A stretch of DNA of 64,000 nt from W-Chloroflexi-9 sp045863195. GTDB lineage: Bacteria; Chloroflexota; Dehalococcoidia; UBA2979. How positions within the stretch are numbered: position 1 is the first letter of the stretch; each line of letters begins with the position of its first letter. This document shows, piece after piece, positions 51,421 to 58,736 of this stretch. A program made the position numbers and the translations under genes. The stretch lies in the NCBI GenBank assembly GCA_045863195.1, contig BTUI01000003.1, forward strand, positions 62,001 through 126,000, given 5' to 3'. The notes under the pieces were generated by a model that saw only the letters and a list, made by a program, of their open reading frames with translations, did no database searches and was not told the DNA's origin.

Positions 51421-52959
51421 ATGTCGATCGAGGAGAGCCTCGGACAGCTGACCGCGCTGAAGGAGCGCGCCAAGCTGGGCGGCGGCCAGGACCGGATCGA
51501 CGCGCAGCACCAGCGCGGCAAGTTGACCGCCCGTGAGCGGATCGACCTGCTGCTCGACCCCGGTACGTTCGAGGAGCTCGACGCCCTGGCCCACGACTGG
51601 GAAGAGGACGGCGAGCACTTCTACGGCGACGCCGTCGTCACCGGCTGGGGCAAGGTGGACGGGCGCACCGTCTGCGTCTTTGCGCAGGACTTCACCGTCT
51701 TCGGCGGCTCCCTCGGCGAGGTCGTCGGCACCAAGATCTCGAAGATCATGGCGCTGGCGATGAAGACCGGGGTGCCGGTGATCGGCCTGAACGACTCGGG
51801 CGGCGCCCGCATCCAGGAGGGCGTCTCCGCGCTGGCCGGGTACGGCGAGATCTTCCACCAGAACGTGGCCGCCTCCGGCGTCATCCCCCAGATCAGCGTG
51901 ATCATGGGCCCCTGCGCCGGCGGCGCGGTCTACTCGCCCGCCCTCACCGACTTCATCTTCATGGTCGAGAAGACCAGCCAGATGTTCCTGACCGGCCCGG
52001 ACGTCATCGCCTCCGTCACCGGTGAGCAGACCACCATGGAGGAACTGGGCGGCGCCGCCTCCCACGTCTCCAAGTCCGGTGTGGCGCACTTCGCCGTGAA
52101 GACGGAGGAGGAGTGCCTGGAGGAGGTCCGCCGCCTCCTCTCCTACGTCCCGAGCAACAACATGGACGACGCCCCCCACGTGGACGGCGGCGACCCGATC
52201 GACCGGCGCCTGGACGACGTGCTGACCGTGGTGCCGGCCGAGGCCGACATGCAGTACGACGTCCGCGACGTCATCGAGCGCGTCGTCGACAACGGCGAGT
52301 TCATGGAGGTCCACGAGTACTTCGCGCCGAACATCGTCGTCGGCTTCGGCCGCATCGGCGGGCAGGCGATCGGCGTGGTGGCGAACCAGCCGCTGTACCT
52401 GGCGGGCGTCCTCGACATCGACTCTTCGCGGAAGGCGGCGCGGTTCGTGCGCTTCTGCGACTCGTTCAACATCCCGATCGTGACGCTGGTGGACGTGCCG
52501 GGCTTCCTGCCGGGCGTGTCTCAGGAGTACGGCGGGATCATCGCCCACGGCGCGAAGCTGGTGTACGCGTACGCCGCCGCGACCGTGCCGAAGATCACGG
52601 TCATCCTCCGCAAGGCGTTCGGTGGCGCGTACGACGCGATGGGCTCGAAGCACCTCGGCGCGGACGTGAACTACGCGTGGCCGACGGCGGCGATCGCCGT
52701 GATGGCCGGCTCGCAGGCCGTGAACATCATCAGCCGCCGCGAGATCGTCGCCGCCGCCGACCCGGATGCCGAGCGCAAGCGCCTCATCGAGGACTACCGC
52801 GAGCGCCTGGAGCACCCGTACATCGCCGCCGGCAAGGGCTACATCGACGACGTGATCGACCCGCGCGACACGCGCGTGAAGATCGCGCACGCCCTGGACA
52901 TGCTGAAGACGAAGTCCGTCTCAGTGGCGCCGAAGAAGCACGGGAACATGCCGCTGTAG
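51421..52959 (+). CDS. Acyl-CoA carboxylase beta subunit (propionyl-CoA carboxylase PccB-like)
   Basis: A 512-residue carboxyltransferase of the PccB/AccD type with two crotonase-like lobes. Motifs include KLTARERIDLLLDPGTFEE, SGGARIQEGVSALAGYGEIF, ACAGGAVYSPALTDF and GGAYDAMGSKHLGADVNYAWPTA. It transfers carboxyl from biotin to propionyl-CoA or acetyl-CoA; the biotin carboxylase and carrier subunits are not in the window. A GGAGGG ribosome site precedes the ATG, and a strong hairpin follows the stop. Confidence 0.92.
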   Translation: MSIEESLGQLTALKERAKLGGGQDRIDAQHQRGKLTARERIDLLLDPGTFEELDALAHDWEEDGEHFYGDAVVTGWGKVDGRTVCVFAQDFTVFGGSLGEVVGTKISKIMALAMKTGVPVIGLNDSGGARIQEGVSALAGYGEIFHQNVAASGVIPQISVIMGPCAGGAVYSPALTDFIFMVEKTSQMFLTGPDVIASVTGEQTTMEELGGAASHVSKSGVAHFAVKTEEECLEEVRRLLSYVPSNNMDDAPHVDGGDPIDRRLDDVLTVVPAEADMQYDVRDVIERVVDNGEFMEVHEYFAPNIVVGFGRIGGQAIGVVANQPLYLAGVLDIDSSRKAARFVRFCDSFNIPIVTLVDVPGFLPGVSQEYGGIIAHGAKLVYAYAAATVPKITVILRKAFGGAYDAMGSKHLGADVNYAWPTAAIAVMAGSQAVNIISRREIVAAADPDAERKRLIEDYRERLEHPYIAAGKGYIDDVIDPRDTRVKIAHALDMLKTKSVSVAPKKHGNMPL

Positions 52960-52964
52960 GCACG

Positions 52965-52990
52965 GCCCGGGGCGTCACACCGCCCCGGGC
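52965..52990 (+). terminator. Hairpin terminator after the acyl-CoA carboxylase gene
   Basis: GCCCGGGGCG and CGCCCCGGGC pair perfectly over 10 bases around TCACAC, starting 5 bases after the stop codon. Confidence 0.72.
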
Positions 52991-52996
52991 GCCCGC

Positions 52997-53025
52997 CTGC
53001 CGGTATTTCCCGAAGCGGCTATACT
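52997..53025 (+). promoter_or_regulatory. Promoter of icd
   Basis: CTGCCG (52997-53002) and TATACT (53020-53025) are separated by exactly 17 bases. Initiation near 53032 would give a leader of about 170 bases, long for this genome. Confidence 0.5.
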
Positions 53026-53031
53026 CGGCGC

Positions 53032-53203
53032 GCCGCTGAGAGGACACGCCCCACGCCCGGGCCCAACGGGCCCCTCCTCCGTCGCGTTGAGGGGCAGTCG
53101 CGGGATGGGGTGGCTGCGTCCGGCAGCCTTCCGGCAACGGCACTCCGAGGGCCTGCATTCACCCGTCCGCACTGTGCGGAGCAGGTAACGGAGGAGCGTC
53201 CCC
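53032..53203 (+). promoter_or_regulatory. Long structured leader of icd with an anti-Shine-Dalgarno sequence
   Basis: The leader contains GGGCCC-AAC-GGGCCC (53059-53073), directly followed by CTCCTCCGT (53074-53082), which is the exact reverse complement of the ribosome-site region ACGGAGGAG at 53188-53196. A hairpin GGCTGC-GTCCG-GCAGCC lies in between, and TCCGCA-CTG-TGCGGA (53166-53180) stands just upstream of the ribosome site. Pairing of the two nine-base stretches would hide the ribosome site. This may be a riboswitch, a thermometer or an RNA-binding-protein switch. I recognise no known riboswitch class. Confidence 0.45.
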
Positions 53204-54418
53204 ATGGCCAAGATCCCGGTGAAGAACGCCGTCGCCGAACTCGATGGCGACGAGATGACCCGCATCATCTGGGGATTCATCAAGGATCGCCTGATCCTCC
53301 CCTACCTCGACATCAAGCTCGAGTACTACGACCTGGGCATCGAGCACCGCGACGCGACCAACGACCAGGTCACGATCGACGCGGCGAAGGCGATCCAGCG
53401 GCTGGGCGTGGGCGTGAAGTGCGCCACCATCACCCCGGACGAGCAGCGCGTGGAGGAGTTCAACCTCAAGCAGATGTGGAAGTCCCCGAACGGGACGATC
53501 CGCAACATCCTGGGCGGCACCGTTTTCCGCGAGCCGATCATCTGCGCCAACATCCCGCGCGTGGTCCCGAACTGGGAGCAGCCGATCATCATTGGCCGCC
53601 ACGCCCACGGTGACCAGTACCGCGCGACCGACTTCCTGGTGAAGGGTCCCGGCCGCCTCACCATGACCTTCACCCCGGACGGCGGCGGCGAGCCGACCAC
53701 CTACGAGGTGCAGAAGTTCGATGGCCCGGGCATCGCCATGGGCATGTACAACACGGACGATTCGATCCGGGGCTTCGCGGAGTCCTGCTTCAACTACGCC
53801 CTGCAGCGCAACTACCCGCTCTACCTCTCCACGAAGAACACGATCCTGAAGGCCTACGACGGCCGCTTCAAGGACATCTTCGAGGAGGTCTACCAGACCC
53901 AGTTCAAGGCCCGCATGGACGCCGCCGGCCTGACCTACGAGCACCGGCTGATCGACGACCTCGTCGCGCAGGTCCTGAAGTGGAACGGCGGCATCGTCTG
54001 GGCCGCGAAGAACTACGACGGTGACGTGCAGTCCGACATCGTGGCGCAGGGCTTCGGCTCGCTCGGCCTGATGTCCTCCGTCCTGCTCACGCCGGACGGC
54101 GCGACGGTGGAGGCGGAAGCCGCCCACGGCACGGTGACCCGGCACTACCGCCAGCACCAGGCCGGGCAGGAGACCTCCACCAACCCGATCGCCTCGATCT
54201 TCGCGTGGACGCGGGGCCTGCAGCACCGCGCCAAGCTGGACGACAACAAGGACCTGGCCACCTTCGCCAGCACGCTGGAGAAGGTCTGCGTCGACACCGT
54301 CGAGGGCGGCCAGATGACGAAGGACCTCGCGATCCTGGTCGGCCCGGACCAGCCGTGGCTCACCACCAACCAGTTCCTCGCCGCCCTGGACGCCAACCTC
54401 CAGGCGGCGATGAAGTAG
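53204..54418 (+). CDS. icd: NADP-dependent isocitrate dehydrogenase (type II, eukaryote-like)
   Basis: A 404-residue type II isocitrate dehydrogenase of the dimeric, eukaryote-like branch. Signatures are ELDGDEMTRIIWGFIKDRLILPYLDIKLEYYDLGI, the substrate segment WKSPNGTIRNILGGTVFREPI, and NYDGDVQSDIVAQGFGSLGLM with metal-binding Asp residues. It converts isocitrate to 2-oxoglutarate. The ATG has GGAGGAG 7 bases upstream. The enzyme is the first gene of a run icd-mdh-fumC, each with its own terminator. NADP specificity is from family membership. Confidence 0.93.
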   Translation: MAKIPVKNAVAELDGDEMTRIIWGFIKDRLILPYLDIKLEYYDLGIEHRDATNDQVTIDAAKAIQRLGVGVKCATITPDEQRVEEFNLKQMWKSPNGTIRNILGGTVFREPIICANIPRVVPNWEQPIIIGRHAHGDQYRATDFLVKGPGRLTMTFTPDGGGEPTTYEVQKFDGPGIAMGMYNTDDSIRGFAESCFNYALQRNYPLYLSTKNTILKAYDGRFKDIFEEVYQTQFKARMDAAGLTYEHRLIDDLVAQVLKWNGGIVWAAKNYDGDVQSDIVAQGFGSLGLMSSVLLTPDGATVEAEAAHGTVTRHYRQHQAGQETSTNPIASIFAWTRGLQHRAKLDDNKDLATFASTLEKVCVDTVEGGQMTKDLAILVGPDQPWLTTNQFLAALDANLQAAMK

Positions 54419-54434
54419 CGCACGAACTCAGTGA

Positions 54435-54465
54435 CCGCCGTCCGAGGGTTCGCCTCGGGCGGCGG
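54435..54465 (+). terminator. Hairpin terminator after icd
   Basis: CCGCCGTCCGAGG and CCTCGGGCGGCGG pair over 13 positions (one T-G) around GTTCG. It starts 16 bases after the icd stop. Confidence 0.68.
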
Positions 54466-54524
54466 ATGCAGTCGGCCTCCGGCGGGCGGAATCCGTGCGG
54501 TCGGCCGAGGACAGGAGCACTCCC

Positions 54525-55454
54525 CTGCGACAGAAGGTGACGATCGTCGGCGCGGGTAACACCGGCGCGACCATGGCCCAGATCCTCGCCGCCCGCGGCT
54601 ACGCGGACGTCGTGCTGATCGACATTGTGGAGGGCCTGCCGCAGGGCAAGGCGCTGGACATCGCGGAGGCCGCGCCGTGGACGCGCACCTCCTCCGCGCT
54701 GCTGGGCACGAACAACTGGGACGACACCGCCAACTCTGACGTGGTCGTCATCACCTCCGGCGTCGCGCGCAAGCCGGGCATGACGCGCGAGGACCTGCTG
54801 AGCGTGAACGCCGGCATCGTCCGCAGCGTGGTCACGGAGGCCTCGAAGCGCTCCCCGAACGCCGTGCTCGTGATCTTCGCCAACCCCATGGACGCCATGT
54901 GCCACGTGGCGCTGGAGGCCTCCGGCTTCCCAAAGGAGCGCGTGGTCGGCCAGGGCGGCATGCTGGACACCGCCCGCTACCGCACCTTCATCGCCATGGA
55001 GACCGGCACCTCTGTGAAGGATGTCTCCGCGTGGGTGCTCGGCGGCCACACGGAGGCCACCATGGTCCCGCTGGTGTCGAACGCCACCGTCGGCGGCGTG
55101 CCGCTGACGCAGCTGCTCCCGGCGGAGCGCGTGGAGGCCGTGGTCGCCCGCGCCAAGCGCGGCGGCGCGGAGATCGTGGACCTGCTCAAGACCGGTAGCG
55201 CCTTCGTCGCCCCGGCCGTGGCCACGATCGAGATGGTGGACGCCATCCTGCTGGACGAGCGCCGCATCCTCCCCTGCTGCGCGCTGCTGGACGGCCAGTG
55301 GGGCATCACGGACGCCTACGTGGGCGCGCCGGTCGTGCTCGGCAAGGGCGGCATCCAGTACGTGTACGAGATCCCGGTGTCGGAGGCGGAGCGCCAGGCA
55401 CTGGTCGCCGCCGGGGACGCCGTGAAGGAACTGGTCGCCGCGACCCCGAAGTGA
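54525..55454 (+). CDS. mdh: Malate dehydrogenase (LDH-like, Chloroflexus type)
   Basis: A 309-residue tetrameric-type malate dehydrogenase. NAD loop GAGNTG at 9-14, Asp33 giving NAD preference, Arg82 in RKPGM, Asp148 and Arg151 in MLDTARYR, and catalytic His175 in GGHTEATM. It reversibly oxidises malate to oxaloacetate. I start it at a CTG (LRQKVTIVG), which gives the exact length and N-terminus pattern (M-R-x-K) of Chloroflexus enzymes, with AGGAG 8 bases upstream; the upstream GTG at 54495 lacks a ribosome site. Its terminator follows 32 bases after the stop. Confidence 0.92.
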   Translation: MRQKVTIVGAGNTGATMAQILAARGYADVVLIDIVEGLPQGKALDIAEAAPWTRTSSALLGTNNWDDTANSDVVVITSGVARKPGMTREDLLSVNAGIVRSVVTEASKRSPNAVLVIFANPMDAMCHVALEASGFPKERVVGQGGMLDTARYRTFIAMETGTSVKDVSAWVLGGHTEATMVPLVSNATVGGVPLTQLLPAERVEAVVARAKRGGAEIVDLLKTGSAFVAPAVATIEMVDAILLDERRILPCCALLDGQWGITDAYVGAPVVLGKGGIQYVYEIPVSEAERQALVAAGDAVKELVAATPK

Positions 55455-55486
55455 TCGCGGGCGGCCTCGGGCTGGACTGAACCACC

Positions 55487-55514
55487 GGGGCGACCGCTGC
55501 ATGGCGGTCGCCCC
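55487..55514 (+). terminator. Hairpin terminator after mdh
   Basis: GGGGCGACCGC and GCGGTCGCCCC pair perfectly over 11 bases around TGCATG, between mdh and fumC. Confidence 0.72.
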
Positions 55515-55549
55515 TCGCATCTGACGCACACCTCGAGGGAGGACAGGGC

Positions 55550-56938
55550 ATGAGCGGGACGCGCATCGAGTCCGACACGATGGGCACCATCGAGGTCGCC
55601 TCGGACCGCTACTGGGGCGCGCAGACCCAGCGGTCGCTGGAGAACTTCAAGATCGGCATCGAGCGGATGCCGAAGCCGATCATCCGCGGCCTCGCGATCG
55701 TGAAGTACTGCTCCGCGGAGGTGAACCAGGACCTCGGCAAACTGGACGCGCCGCTCGCGGACGCCATCAAGCGCGCCGCGCAGGAAGTCATCGACGGGAA
55801 GCTGGACGACCACTTCCCGCTCGTCGTCTGGCAGACCGGCTCCGGCACCCAGACCAACATGAACGTGAACGAGGTCATCTCCAACCGCGCGATCGAGATG
55901 CTCGGCGGCGAGATGGGGTCGAAGAAGCCCGTCCACCCCAACGACCACGTCAACATGTCCCAGTCCTCCAACGACACCTACCCCGGCGCGATGAGCATCG
56001 CCACCGCCGAGGAGTGCGTGCGAAGCCTCATCCCCGCCCTGCGCTACCTGCACGACGCGCTGGACACCAAGGCGAAGGCGTTCGAGGGCATCGTGAAGAT
56101 CGGCCGCACCCACCTGATGGACGCCGTGCCGATGACCCTCGGCCAGGAGTTCTCGGGTTATGTCCAGCAGATCGCCTACGGCATCCAGCGCATCGAGGCG
56201 GTCCTGCCCCGGCTGTACGAACTGGCGCTGGGCGGCACGGCGGTCGGCACCGGCCTGAACACGCACCCGGAGTACGCGGAGCGCGTGGCAGCGAAGATCG
56301 CCGCGCTGACCGGCCTCCCCTTCGTGACGGCGCCGAACAAGTTCGAGTCGCTTGCCGCGCACGACGCGCAGGTCGAACTCGCCGGGATGCTGAACACGAT
56401 CGCGGCCTCGATGATGAAGATCGCGAACGACATCCGTCTGCTCGGCTCCGGCCCCCGCGCCGGCCTCGGCGAACTGCGGCTGCCGGAGAACGAGCCCGGC
56501 TCCAGCATCATGCCGGGCAAGGTGAACCCGACCCAGTCCGAGGCGGTGACGATGGTGTGCGCCCAGGTGATGGGCAACGCCGTGGCGGTCTCCGTGGGCG
56601 GCGCGACGGGCCACTTCGAACTGAACGTGTTCAAGCCGGTGATCGCCTACAACAACCTCCAGAGCATCCGCCTGCTGGCGGACTCGGCGCGCTCCTTCAC
56701 GGACAACTGCGTCGTGGGCATCGAGCCGAACCACGGCCGCATCCGCGAACTGATGGAGTCGTCGCTGATGCTGGTGACGGCGCTCAACGCGTACATCGGC
56801 TACGACAACGCGGCGAAGATCGCGAAGAAGGCGCACCAGGAGGGCACCTCGCTGAAGGAGTCCGGCCTCGCGCTCGGCCTCTTCACCGAGGCGCAGTTCG
56901 CCGAGTGGGTGAAGCCCGAGGAGATGACGCGCCCGTAG
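55550..56938 (+). CDS. fumC: Class II fumarate hydratase
   Basis: A 462-residue class II fumarase. It has TGSGTQTNMNVNEV (residues near 97-110), MSQSSNDTYPGAM, KIGRTHLMDAVPMTLGQEFSGY and the family signature GSSIMPGKVNPTQSEA. It hydrates fumarate to malate in the TCA cycle. The ATG has GGGAGGACAGGG upstream. It is the last of the three rightward TCA genes, followed by a hairpin terminator. Class I iron-sulfur fumarase is not in the window. Confidence 0.95.
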   Translation: MSGTRIESDTMGTIEVASDRYWGAQTQRSLENFKIGIERMPKPIIRGLAIVKYCSAEVNQDLGKLDAPLADAIKRAAQEVIDGKLDDHFPLVVWQTGSGTQTNMNVNEVISNRAIEMLGGEMGSKKPVHPNDHVNMSQSSNDTYPGAMSIATAEECVRSLIPALRYLHDALDTKAKAFEGIVKIGRTHLMDAVPMTLGQEFSGYVQQIAYGIQRIEAVLPRLYELALGGTAVGTGLNTHPEYAERVAAKIAALTGLPFVTAPNKFESLAAHDAQVELAGMLNTIAASMMKIANDIRLLGSGPRAGLGELRLPENEPGSSIMPGKVNPTQSEAVTMVCAQVMGNAVAVSVGGATGHFELNVFKPVIAYNNLQSIRLLADSARSFTDNCVVGIEPNHGRIRELMESSLMLVTALNAYIGYDNAAKIAKKAHQEGTSLKESGLALGLFTEAQFAEWVKPEEMTRP

Positions 56939-56973
56939 GCGCCCTCGGACGCCCGCGCTCCGCGCGCAGGACG

Positions 56974-56999
56974 ACGGCCCGCCGGTGACGGCGGGCCGT
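56974..56999 (+). terminator. Hairpin terminator after fumC
   Basis: ACGGCCCGCC and GGCGGGCCGT pair perfectly over 10 bases around GGTGAC, followed by TCCGTT. The same stem sequence occurs again at 57916-57939. Confidence 0.75.
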
Positions 57000-57077
57000 T
57001 CCGTTGCTGGTTGCGCGGCGTTCGAGGCGCGGTGTGAGGCTGTAGCGGGCGCTGACGCGCCCGGCCCACTCCCCCTG

Positions 57078-57131
57078 CCCCCTCGCCCCCGGGCGAGGGG
57101 GATGAGATGCGATGGGGCTCCGCCCCATCGC
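57078..57131. repeat. Two adjacent perfect inverted repeats
   Basis: CCCCCTCGCCC/GGGCGAGGGGG (57078-57088 and 57091-57101) is nearly a pure palindrome, and GCGATGGGGC/GCCCCATCGC (57109-57118 and 57122-57131) has a 3-base loop. They are separated by 7 bases. They could act as terminators, attenuators or be part of a REP-like element. Confidence 0.5.
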
Positions 57132-57363
57132 GGCTGGGCCCCGGTCGCTGCCGCGACGGGCCGAATCCGTCAACGCGCTGCGCGCGTGCCGGGAAGAAGG
57201 CAAGCGCGGACGGCTACCGGTTCGCCCACTGCCTCGACGCTCAGCCGCGAGGTGGTGCGCAGGCGGACCAACGCCGAACCCGAGGGCACAAGAAGCCGCG
57301 CACGCGGGACACGACCGCTCCCCGAACCCTCAGCAACGCCGGAACGGCACCCCTCGACCGCTC

Positions 57364-57384
57364 GTGGTGAGCCTGTCGAACCAC
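57364..57384. repeat. REP-like interrupted palindrome
   Basis: GTGGTGAGCCTGTCGAACCAC has 5-base arms (GTGGT/ACCAC) around GAGCCTGTCGA. From memory, close variants (TTCGACAGGCTCACCAC) occur as dispersed intergenic repeats in many unrelated high-GC genomes. It is the only copy I find in the window. Confidence 0.35.
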
Positions 57385-57475
57385 CACCGTCCGCCCTCCC
57401 ACGCCCCGAGGCCACCAGCGCAGGCCCTCGCACGCCTCTGATCGCGCGATACTGGGCGCAGGAAGCGAGACTCGC

Positions 57476-57889
57476 ATGGCGAAGCCAACCACCGTCGACG
57501 CGTACTTCGGGACGCTGCCGCCGGAGGCGCAGGCGGTGCTCGGGAAGGTGCGCGCGGCGCTGCGGAAGGCGGTGCCGGCGGGCGAGGAGGGGATCAGTTA
57601 CCAGATCCCCGTCATCAAGCACCACGGGCCGGTCTTCTTCTTCGCCGCCTGGAAGCAGCACTACTCCCTCTACCCGGTGACCGAGTCGCTCCTCGAGCGG
57701 TTCAGGGAGGACCTCGCGCGGTTTGAGGTGGAGAAGGGGACGATCCGCTTCCCCTATACGCGCCCGGTGCCGGCACGCCTGATCACGGCGATGGCGCAGT
57801 TCCGCGCGCAGGAGAACGAGGCGGCCGCGGCAGCGAAGGCGGCGGCGAAGGCCGCCGCCCGTCCCGCCCGCACGAGGGCACAGCGGTAG
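57476..57889 (+). CDS. DUF1801-domain protein (YdhG-like)
   Basis: A 137-residue protein. The DUF1801 fold is shown by VDAYFGTLPPEAQAVLGKVRAALRKAVPAGEEGISYQIPVIKHHGPVFFFAAWKQHYSLYPVT and GTIRFPYTRPVPARLI. The C-terminus is an Ala/Lys-rich tail. Members have been linked to iron handling (Bacillus frataxin-like Fra), but most are uncharacterised. It stands alone between the repeat-rich gap and the convergent sdhB gene, separated from sdhB by a hairpin. Confidence 0.8.
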   Translation: MAKPTTVDAYFGTLPPEAQAVLGKVRAALRKAVPAGEEGISYQIPVIKHHGPVFFFAAWKQHYSLYPVTESLLERFREDLARFEVEKGTIRFPYTRPVPARLITAMAQFRAQENEAAAAAKAAAKAAARPARTRAQR

Positions 57890-57915
57890 GCTTCGGCGAG
57901 CGCGCTGGCAACGGA

Positions 57916-57939
57916 ACGGCCCGCCGGGTGGCGGGCCGT
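57916..57939. terminator. Bidirectional hairpin terminator between the DUF1801 gene and sdhB
   Basis: ACGGCCCGCC and GGCGGGCCGT pair perfectly over 10 bases around GGGT. Both arms are identical to those of the fumC terminator 940 bases to the left, with a different loop. Confidence 0.75.
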
Positions 57940-57965
57940 CGTCGTGTCTGCGCGAGCCGCGAGGG

Positions 57966-58736
57966 CTACTGGGCGAGGCCCTGGCCGCCGAGGCGGCGGT
58001 TCACGGACTTGCCCTTGATGTAGTCGCGGTTCATGTACGCGATGAAGTCAATGGAGATGCCCTTCGGGCACGCGAACTGGCATTCGCCGTGGTTCGTGCA
58101 GCCGCCGAAGTACTCCTCCATCGTCTCGACCATCGCGACCGTGCGCTGCCAGCGCTCCGCCTGGCCCTGCGGGAGCAGGTTCAGGTGCTGCAACTTGGCG
58201 GAGGTGAACAGCTGCGCGGCGCCGTTCGGGCAGGCCGCAACGCACGCGCCGCAGCCGATGCACTCGGCCGCGTCCATCGCCGCGTCCGAGACTTCCTTCG
58301 GGATCGGGATCATGTTCGCTTCCGGCGCGGAGCCGGTGTTGATCGAGATGAACCCGCCGACCTCGATGATGCGGTCGAGCGCGGACCGGTTCACGACCAG
58401 GTCGCGGATGACCGGGAACGCGCCGGCGCGCCACGGCTCAACAACGATGGTGTCGCCGTCCTTGAACGTGCGCATGTGCAACTGGCACGTGGCGGTGCGC
58501 TCGTGCCCACCGTGCGCCTTGCCGTTGATCATGACACCACAGGAGCCACAGATGCCCTCGCGGCAGTCGTGCTCGAACTGGATCGGCTCCACGCCCTGCC
58601 CGATCAGCGTCTCGTTCACGATGTCGAGCATCTCGAGGAAGGACATATCCGGGGAGATGCCCTGCACCGGGTACGTCTCGAACCGTCCGCGCGCCTGGGG
58701 GCCGTCCTGACGCCAGACCTTCAGCGTGAGGTTCAT
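57966..58736 (-). CDS. sdhB: Succinate dehydrogenase/fumarate reductase iron-sulfur subunit
   Basis: A 256-residue iron-sulfur subunit. The [2Fe-2S] cysteines are Cys58, Cys63, Cys66 and Cys84; the [4Fe-4S] set is Cys159, Cys162, Cys165 with Cys223; the third cluster uses Cys169, Cys213 and Cys219. The sequence CREGICGSCGVMINGKAHGG is of the non-classical B-type family seen in menaquinone-linked SQRs. It passes electrons from the flavin to the quinone site. Its ATG overlaps the sdhA stop as TAATG. Confidence 0.92.
   Translation of the reverse strand: MNLTLKVWRQDGPQARGRFETYPVQGISPDMSFLEMLDIVNETLIGQGVEPIQFEHDCREGICGSCGVMINGKAHGGHERTATCQLHMRTFKDGDTIVVEPWRAGAFPVIRDLVVNRSALDRIIEVGGFISINTGSAPEANMIPIPKEVSDAAMDAAECIGCGACVAACPNGAAQLFTSAKLQHLNLLPQGQAERWQRTVAMVETMEEYFGGCTNHGECQFACPKGISIDFIAYMNRDYIKGKSVNRRLGGQGLAQ

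Larger units (their letters stand above)
57000..57475. other. 476-base gap without a recognised gene, rich in inverted repeats
   Basis: No reading frame here shows family similarity; several short open frames are probably chance in GC-rich DNA. The first half carries two perfect inverted repeats (57078-57101 and 57109-57131); the second half contains a short interrupted repeat at 57364-57384. I see no promoter apart from weak boxes and no RNA-gene cloverleaf. It could hold a small RNA or remnants of a mobile repeat. Confidence 0.5.

Noticed and set aside
53032..53203. A known riboswitch class in the icd leader
   Set aside because: I could not match it to conserved cores that I know (for example cobalamin, SAM, TPP, glycine or c-di-GMP). 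Only the anti-Shine-Dalgarno complementarity is clear.
57112..57441. Open frames of about 90-110 codons in the fumC-DUF1801 gap
   Set aside because: They are Arg/Pro-rich, overlap perfect hairpins, have no ribosome site and occur in several frames at once, which is typical of chance in GC-rich DNA.
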